NCBI GenBank assembly: GCA_036652695.1
Contig: JAVVVJ010000014.1
Location: forward strand, 1-45,550
From: Limiplasma sp036652695
GTDB lineage: Bacteria; Bacillota; Clostridia; Christensenellales; Aristaeellaceae
Length of the DNA stretch: 45,550 nucleotides
Direction: 5' to 3'
The notes beneath the pieces were generated by a model. That model did no database searches. It saw only the letters and a list, made by a program, of their open reading frames with translations, and was not told the origin of the DNA. This document shows, in pieces, positions 40,937 to 45,550 of the stretch; the stretch's first letter is position 1, and the number at the start of each line of letters is the position of its first letter. The position numbers and the translations under genes are program-made.

Positions 40937-41538
40937 GAAGGGCAGAAATTGCCCGTGAAACGGCAGAAACGCGCATTCGCCTCCTGCTGAATGTCGATGG
41001 CACGGGTGCGTATACGCTGGATACCGGTTGCGGCTTTCTTGATCATATGCTGGCGCTGTTCGCGCGGCATGGGCGCTTTGATTTGCAGGTGCAATGCGCG
41101 GGCGATAGCAAGGTGGATGATCATCACACCGTGGAGGATATCGGCATTGCGCTGGGGCAGGCCTTTGCGCAAGCGCTGGGGGAGAAGCGTGGCGTGAGCC
41201 GCTATGGACAGCAGCTTTTGCCCATGGACGAAGCGCTGGTGCTGGCTGCGGTGGATTTGAGCGGGCGCGGCTGCCTTGGCTATGCGGTAGCGCTGCCCGC
41301 GCAGAAGGTGGGTACGTTTGATACCGAGCTGGTGCGGGAGTTCTTCCTTGCTTTTGTGCGTGAGGCGGGCGTTACGCTTCATCTACGCGCGCTGGCGGGC
41401 GAGAACACGCATCATATGATTGAAGCGGCATTCAAGGGCTTTGCCCGCGCTATGCGGCAGGCGGTGGCGATTGATCCGTCTTGCGCCGATGAAATCCCCT
41501 CCACAAAGGGCACGCTGGGAGAGGCAAACATCGTTTAG
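40933..41538 (+). CDS. hisB: Imidazoleglycerol-phosphate dehydratase
   Basis: A 201-residue monofunctional HisB. Manganese-binding motifs are DHHTVEDIGIALGQAF and ENTHHMIEAAFKGFARAMR; TGCGFLDHMLALFARHGRFD is the conserved N-terminal block. It has no phosphatase domain of the enterobacterial fusion; that step is served by the PHP gene at the operon end. Ends GTLGEANIV. Confidence 0.96.
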   Translation: MRRAEIARETAETRIRLLLNVDGTGAYTLDTGCGFLDHMLALFARHGRFDLQVQCAGDSKVDDHHTVEDIGIALGQAFAQALGEKRGVSRYGQQLLPMDEALVLAAVDLSGRGCLGYAVALPAQKVGTFDTELVREFFLAFVREAGVTLHLRALAGENTHHMIEAAFKGFARAMRQAVAIDPSCADEIPSTKGTLGEANIV

Positions 41539-41571
41539 CGGCTCGCTTGGTTGGGAAGGGAGGCTTGTGCG

Positions 41572-42201
41572 ATGGTTGCGGTGGTGGATTATGGCGTTGG
41601 CAACCTATATTCGCTGCTGTGCTCACTGCGGCACATTGGCGCGGAAGCGGTTGTCACTTGTGGCGAGGCGGAGCTTCGCGCGGCGGAGCGCATTATTCTG
41701 CCGGGCGTGGGCGCTTTTGGTGACGCGGCTGCCAAACTGCGCGCGCTGGGGCTGGACAGGCTGCTGCGGGAGCTGGCGGGGCTGGGCAAGCCGCTTATGG
41801 GCATTTGTCTGGGCATGCAGCTTTTATTTGAGCGCGGCTTTGAATATGGCGAGCATGAAGGCTTGGGGCTGATCGCCGGCGAGGTGCGCCCGCTTGCGCC
41901 GCAGCTTGCGCCGGGCGCTAAGACGCCGCATATGGGCTGGAACAGCCTGCGCTTGCGCAGGCCGCAGGACGCGCTGGTTTCGGGCGTTTCGCAGGGCGCG
42001 TTTGTATACTATGTGCATTCGTTTTACGCTACGCGCTGCGAGGCGGCGCTGGTGGCGGATTCCGATGCTGGCGGCGTGCTCGTTCCCGGAATCGTGCGCA
42101 ATGGCAACGTGTGCGGCACGCAGTTTCACCCGGAAAAGAGCGGCGAAACAGGTTTGCGCATTGTAAGCGCTTTTGTGAAGGGGGAAGCTACGGCATGCTA
42201 A
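41572..42201 (+). CDS. hisH: Imidazole glycerol phosphate synthase, glutaminase subunit
   Basis: A 209-residue class I amidotransferase. Nucleophile Cys in MGICLGMQLLFE (about residue 80), oxyanion-side LPGVGAFGDA, and the His-Glu pair in GTQFHPEKSGETG. VAVVDYGVGNLYSL is the family start. ATG 41572 follows AAGGGAGG. It supplies ammonia to HisF; hisA overlaps its end by seven bases and hisF follows. Confidence 0.96.
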   Translation: MVAVVDYGVGNLYSLLCSLRHIGAEAVVTCGEAELRAAERIILPGVGAFGDAAAKLRALGLDRLLRELAGLGKPLMGICLGMQLLFERGFEYGEHEGLGLIAGEVRPLAPQLAPGAKTPHMGWNSLRLRRPQDALVSGVSQGAFVYYVHSFYATRCEAALVADSDAGGVLVPGIVRNGNVCGTQFHPEKSGETGLRIVSAFVKGEATAC

Positions 42202-42923
42202 TCTATCCCGCGATTGACTTGCGCGGCGGGCAGGTGGTGCGGCTGAGCCAAGGGGATTACAGCCGCATGACCGTTTACTCCAACGCTCCGGAGGAAATCG
42301 CGCGCGGCTTTGCGGCGGCTGGCGCAGCCTGCTTGCACATTGTGGATTTGGATGGCGCGAAGGCGGGCGGCCCTATGAACCGCGATGTGATCGCGAGGCT
42401 GTCAAAGCAGCCGCTTTTTGTGCAGGTGGGCGGCGGCATGCGCACGGAGGAAGACGTGGAAAGTACGCTTGCGCTAGGCGTTGGCCGCGTGATCCTCGGC
42501 ACAGCGGCGGTGACGAGCCTCGCGTTGGTGGAAAGGCTGGTGAAGCGTTATGGCGGCAAAATTGCCGTGGGCGTGGACGCGAGGAACGGCCTTGTTGCCA
42601 CGCACGGCTGGCTCCAAACCAGCGGCGAGCAGGGCGTGGCATTTTGCCAAAGGCTGGCGGACATCGGCGTTTCCACCGTTATCTATACGGATATCGCCAA
42701 GGATGGGCAGCTTGCGGGCACAAACCTTGCCGTGTATGAGGAGCTGAGCCGCATCGCCGGGCTTGCGGTGATCGCGAGCGGCGGGGTGAGCTTTGAGCAC
42801 GAAATTGTGACGCTGCGCGAGCTGGGCATTCATGGCGCGATTTTGGGCAAGGCGCTTTATACGGGCAAGCTTGACCTGCGCCGCGCGGTGCTCATTGCGA
42901 GGGGGGAGCTTGCGGAATGCTGA
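42195..42923 (+). CDS. hisA: ProFAR isomerase
   Basis: A 242-residue (beta-alpha)8 barrel. Catalytic Asp in IYPAIDLRGGQVVRLSQGD (residue 8) and Asp in VIYTDIAKDGQLAG, with phosphate loops VQVGGGMRTEED and AVIASGGVS. It converts ProFAR to PRFAR. Overlaps both neighbours, so translation is likely coupled. Confidence 0.95.
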   Translation: MLIYPAIDLRGGQVVRLSQGDYSRMTVYSNAPEEIARGFAAAGAACLHIVDLDGAKAGGPMNRDVIARLSKQPLFVQVGGGMRTEEDVESTLALGVGRVILGTAAVTSLALVERLVKRYGGKIAVGVDARNGLVATHGWLQTSGEQGVAFCQRLADIGVSTVIYTDIAKDGQLAGTNLAVYEELSRIAGLAVIASGGVSFEHEIVTLRELGIHGAILGKALYTGKLDLRRAVLIARGELAEC

Positions 42924-43672
42924 CAAAGCGGATTATTCCTTGCTTGGATGTGCGCAAGGGTCGCGTGGTGAAGGGCGTGAACTTTGAGGGCTTGCGCGAC
43001 GTGGACGATCCCGTAGCGCTTGCGCGCTTCTATAACGATGCGGGTGCGGATGAGCTGGTATTTTACGATATCACCGCGAGCGCGGAGGGCAGGCCGCTTT
43101 TTGCGGAGGCGCTTCGCGCGGTGGCGGCGGAGGTGTTCATTCCGCTCACGGTGGGTGGGAGCGTGAACGCGCTGGAGGATTTTGATCGCGTGCTCAAATG
43201 CGGCGCGGATAAGGTGAGCGTGAACAGCGGCGCCATCCGCGACCCGAACTTGATTGAGCGAGCTGCGAAGCGCTACGGCAGCCAATGCGTGGTGCTAAGT
43301 GTGGATGTGAAGCGCGTGAACGGCAGCTTCCACGTCTTTGCCAAAGGTGGGCGCGAGGATACGGGCATGGACGCGCTGGAATGGGTGAAGCGCGGCGCGA
43401 AGAGCGGAGCGGGGGAACTGGTCATCAATTCCATTGACACGGATGGCGTGCGCCGAGGCTTTGATCTGGAACTGCTCCGCGCGGTAGGCGAGGCAGCGTC
43501 GCTGCCCATCGTGGCATCGGGCGGCGCGGGCAAACGGGAGGATTTTCTTCAGCTATTTTCGCTGCCCTGCGTGGATGCTGGGCTGGCGGCGTCCATCTTT
43601 CATACGCGCGAGGTGGAGATTGCCGCGCTCAAGCGTTATTTGTATGAACACGGCGTGCCCATGCGCCTATAA
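42917..43672 (+). CDS. hisF: Imidazole glycerol phosphate synthase, cyclase subunit
   Basis: A 251-residue barrel paired with HisH. Catalytic Asp in IIPCLDVRKGRVVKGVNF (residue 11) and Asp in INSIDTDGVRRGFD. Phosphate sites PLTVGGSVN and VASGGAGKRED. DVDDPVALARFYNDAGADEL is typical. Full length; overlaps hisA by seven bases. Confidence 0.96.
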   Translation: MLTKRIIPCLDVRKGRVVKGVNFEGLRDVDDPVALARFYNDAGADELVFYDITASAEGRPLFAEALRAVAAEVFIPLTVGGSVNALEDFDRVLKCGADKVSVNSGAIRDPNLIERAAKRYGSQCVVLSVDVKRVNGSFHVFAKGGREDTGMDALEWVKRGAKSGAGELVINSIDTDGVRRGFDLELLRAVGEAASLPIVASGGAGKREDFLQLFSLPCVDAGLAASIFHTREVEIAALKRYLYEHGVPMRL

Positions 43673-43696
43673 AGGCCGAAGAAAGGAAAATCAATC

Positions 43697-44356
43697 ATGC
43701 AGAACACGGAATTTGAAGCGCTCGCTGGAACGCTGACATTTGATGAAAATGGCTTGATTCCCGCAATTGTGCAGGATGATACCACCCATGAGGTGCTTAC
43801 GCTCGCGTATATGAACCGCGAAAGCCTACGCATCAGCCTAGAGGAGAAGCGCACCTGCTTTTTCAGCCGCAGCCGTCAGTGCCTGTGGCGCAAGGGCGAA
43901 ACGAGCGGCAATAGGCAAGAGATCGTAGCGCTCACGGCGGACTGCGATGGGGACGCGCTGGTGGTGCGGGTCAAAAAAGCGGGCCCGGCCTGCCATACGG
44001 GCGCGGAAAGCTGCTTTCACCATGCGCTGTATGAAAACGGGAAAGCCTTTTCGCTTGCGGAGCTGCTACGCGTGATTGAGGAGCGCAAGGTCACGCCCAA
44101 GGAGGGCAGCTACACCAGCTATCTATTTGAGAAGGGACGCGAAAAAATTCTTAAAAAGGTGGGGGAGGAATGCACGGAGGTCATCATCGCGGGGGCGAAG
44201 GGCGACCGCGCGGAAACCACCTATGAGCTGGGAGACCTTGTCTATCACGCGATGGTGCTGATGGCAGATATGGGCATATCGCTGGAGGAGCTTGTGCAGG
44301 AGCTTTCCAAGCGCCATGTCATTGATCATAAAGTGAAGCAGGAGCGCATGCAATGA
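43697..44356 (+). CDS. hisIE: Bifunctional phosphoribosyl-AMP cyclohydrolase / phosphoribosyl-ATP pyrophosphatase
   Basis: A 219-residue fusion. HisI part (about 1-120): VLTLAYMNRESL, RSRQCLWRKGETSGNRQ, metal ligands in LTADCDGDALVVRV, and CHTGAESCFHHAL. HisE part (about 125-219): EGSYTSYLFEKGREKILKKV and GEECTEVIIAGAKGD with ETTYELGDLVYHAMVLMAD, the MazG-like metal site. It performs steps two and three of the pathway. GAAAGGAAAA precedes the ATG; four-base overlap with the next gene. Confidence 0.96.
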   Translation: MQNTEFEALAGTLTFDENGLIPAIVQDDTTHEVLTLAYMNRESLRISLEEKRTCFFSRSRQCLWRKGETSGNRQEIVALTADCDGDALVVRVKKAGPACHTGAESCFHHALYENGKAFSLAELLRVIEERKVTPKEGSYTSYLFEKGREKILKKVGEECTEVIIAGAKGDRAETTYELGDLVYHAMVLMADMGISLEELVQELSKRHVIDHKVKQERMQ

Positions 44357-45207
44357 AGTTTCTTTCGAACGCGCATACCCATACAACGTATTGTGATGGA
44401 AAAACATCGATTGTGGAGATGATCGCCGCGGCGCAACGGCTTGGCTTTGTGAGCCTTGGCTTTTCAGGGCATGCGGATCAAGCGTTTGACGGCGCGTATT
44501 CCATGATTGACGGGCGGCAGGAAGCCTATTTTGAGGAGCTTCGCGCCCTACAGGCGCTCAAGGGTACGCCGCGCTTGTGGGTCGGCTTGGAGCTGGACGC
44601 GCTGGCCGACGAGCCATGCCGCAAAAAGGCTTATGCGCAAAGCGATTATGTAATCGGCTCTACGCATTACCTGTGCCGGGAATATGCGCCCGGCCTTCCA
44701 GCGGTAGATGGCGATCCGGCGCTGCTCCGACAGTATGTGGATGAGCGCCTTGATGGTGACGGCATTGCCATGGCGCGCGCTTATTATGCGATTCATGCGG
44801 AGATGCTTCTGCGGGATCGCCCTACGATCATCGGGCATTTCGATGTGGTGCGCAAGCATGCGGCACGTCATGGCTTTTTTGACGAAAACGGCGCTCTGTA
44901 CCGGCTTGTGGCGTTGGATGCGCTGGAGCGCTCCTTCCCCTGCGGCGGCGTGCTGGAGGTCAATACAGGCGGCATGGCGCGCGGGTATTTGAATATGCCC
45001 TATCCAACAAAGGAGCTGCTGGGGGCTTGGCGCGAGATGGGTGGAGAGACGACCATCACATCGGATTGCCACGATGCAAGCAGGCTGGATTACGGCTTTG
45101 ACGCGGCGCTGCGCCTGCTGGCAAGCGCGGGTTATCGGCGTGTGCTGCGTCTGGGCACGGGCGATGCGCTTTGGGAGGATATGCGCGTCGCGGCGGTGCG
45201 GGGGTAG
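44353..45207 (+). CDS. hisK: PHP-family histidinol-phosphatase
   Basis: A 284-residue polymerase/histidinol-phosphatase-like metal enzyme. Metal-site motifs: NAHTHTTYCDGKTS at the start, GFSGHADQAFD, the Glu in VGLELDALAD, IGSTHYL, TIIGHFDVVRKHA and ITSDCHDASRLDYGF. It dephosphorylates histidinol phosphate, the step missing from the monofunctional HisB. Last gene of the operon, overlapping hisIE by ATGA. Confidence 0.92.
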   Translation: MKFLSNAHTHTTYCDGKTSIVEMIAAAQRLGFVSLGFSGHADQAFDGAYSMIDGRQEAYFEELRALQALKGTPRLWVGLELDALADEPCRKKAYAQSDYVIGSTHYLCREYAPGLPAVDGDPALLRQYVDERLDGDGIAMARAYYAIHAEMLLRDRPTIIGHFDVVRKHAARHGFFDENGALYRLVALDALERSFPCGGVLEVNTGGMARGYLNMPYPTKELLGAWREMGGETTITSDCHDASRLDYGFDAALRLLASAGYRRVLRLGTGDALWEDMRVAAVRG

Positions 45208-45324
45208 GTAGCGCTTGCAATACCGTTGCATTTGAGGCCGGCGCGGCATTTTGATGAACCCGAAGGCTGCTGAAAGACCCGCCGCGTATGCGCTGTATGC
45301 TGCGTTGGCGATCAAACATACCAA

Positions 45325-45349
45325 GCCGGGGAGGTAAGACCTCCCCGGC
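45325..45349. terminator. Hairpin after the his operon
   Basis: GCCGGGGAGGT (45325-45335) and ACCTCCCCGGC (45339-45349) form a perfect 11-bp stem with a 3-base loop. It sits between the his operon and the convergent gene. The T-tracts on both sides are weak (GCGTTTGC), so efficiency is uncertain. The rest of 45208-45417 shows nothing else. Confidence 0.75.
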
Positions 45350-45417
45350 GCGTTTGCATGTTCATTTTTAGCTGCTTGACTTGGAGACCCAAGCCAAGCA
45401 TGGCAGCTTAGCGGCGG

Positions 45418-45550
45418 CAGCCGCACCCACCACCACAGCCACAGCCAGCGCTGCCAGTGTTGCAGGCGGCGTTTTGCAGGCTGACGTCATCGTTGTTGCA
45501 CAGCGATGCGGGCGGGAACAAGGGCAGGGAGAAGAATTCGTCGCATACAT
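45418..45550 (-). CDS. C-terminus of a small protein with a Cys/Gly-rich tail (cut by the window edge)
   Basis: Read from the right edge on the minus strand, one frame gives VCDEFFSLPLFPPASLCNND, then DVSLQNAACNTGSAG and the tail CGCGGGCGCRR before TAA at 45418. The overlapping frame ending at 45368 looks like a shadow (poly-Ala/Val). The alternating Cys-Gly pattern suggests metal binding, but I do not recognise the family. The start is outside the window. Confidence 0.55.

Noticed and set aside
1..45550. CRISPR arrays, prophage, transposases, tRNA or rRNA genes
   Set aside because: I saw no regularly spaced repeats, integrase or transposase motifs, nor tRNA or rRNA landmarks. A tRNAscan and ISfinder search would settle this.

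Overview
The window looks like chromosomal DNA from an anaerobic, fairly GC-rich member of the Clostridia (Firmicutes/Bacillota), possibly a gut lineage. Support for this: a HisZ plus short-HisG pair, MutS2, the ThiT vitamin transporter, a DUF3656-type U32 protein, a TrpXYZ-like ABC transporter, two T-box leaders, strong AAGGAGG ribosome sites and consensus TTGACA-17-TATAAT promoters. I cannot assign a genus. I see no phage, insertion sequence, CRISPR array, rRNA or tRNA, and gene content reads as core metabolism.

Layout. 1-8903 (+): U32 protein, MutS2, an OmpR/histidine-kinase pair, shikimate kinase and a class C beta-lactamase-like hydrolase. 8929-16215 (-): a GNAT enzyme; four genes matching the WbpA-B-D-E route to UDP-2,3-diacetamido-2,3-dideoxyglucuronate, driven by a consensus promoter at 13785-13813; UDP-glucose 6-dehydrogenase; and a THUMP RNA methyltransferase. 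16404-18939 (+): a sodium-pump decarboxylase cluster (beta and gamma subunits, an unknown membrane protein, a Usp-like protein) without an alpha subunit. 18936-20436: thiamine pyrophosphokinase divergent from ThiT, the latter behind a TPP riboswitch and terminator. 20604-21425: a 5'-nucleotidase-like HD protein and a small XRE regulator. 21669-24773 (-): a TrpXYZ-like ABC transporter behind a T-box whose specifier reads UGG (Trp). 24867-27809 (+): esterase, TlyA-like methyltransferase, five-repeat SH3b exported protein. 27806-30639: AraC regulator divergent from a Gfo/Idh/MocA dehydrogenase and a TIM-barrel isomerase. 30815-34005: YwaF-like membrane protein, TetR regulator with a self-overlapping palindrome, small alarmone synthetase, YdcZ-type transporter and a membrane-anchored unknown. 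34145-36136 (+): an acyl-CoA synthetase behind a second complete T-box. 36706-45207 (+): a complete ten-gene histidine operon hisZGDCB-H-A-F-IE-K. A Cys/Gly-tailed protein runs off the right edge on the minus strand.

The most unusual element is the T-box in front of the acyl-CoA synthetase (34180-34412). Stem I, K-turn, specifier loop, antiterminator and terminator can all be placed. Counting back one nucleotide from the K-turn-proximal helix gives CUC (Leu), and the T-box UGGU fits a tRNA ending ACCA, as tRNA-Leu does. A leucine-starvation switch on an acyl-CoA ligase suggests, as inference, that isovalerate or a similar branched acid is activated for leucine synthesis by reductive carboxylation. 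The same folding logic applied to the transporter leader gives UGG plus a discriminator-G match, consistent with tRNA-Trp, which supports the method.

Gene starts were chosen by ribosome-site spacing and family alignment from memory. No database search was possible, so product names rest on recognisable motifs and synteny.
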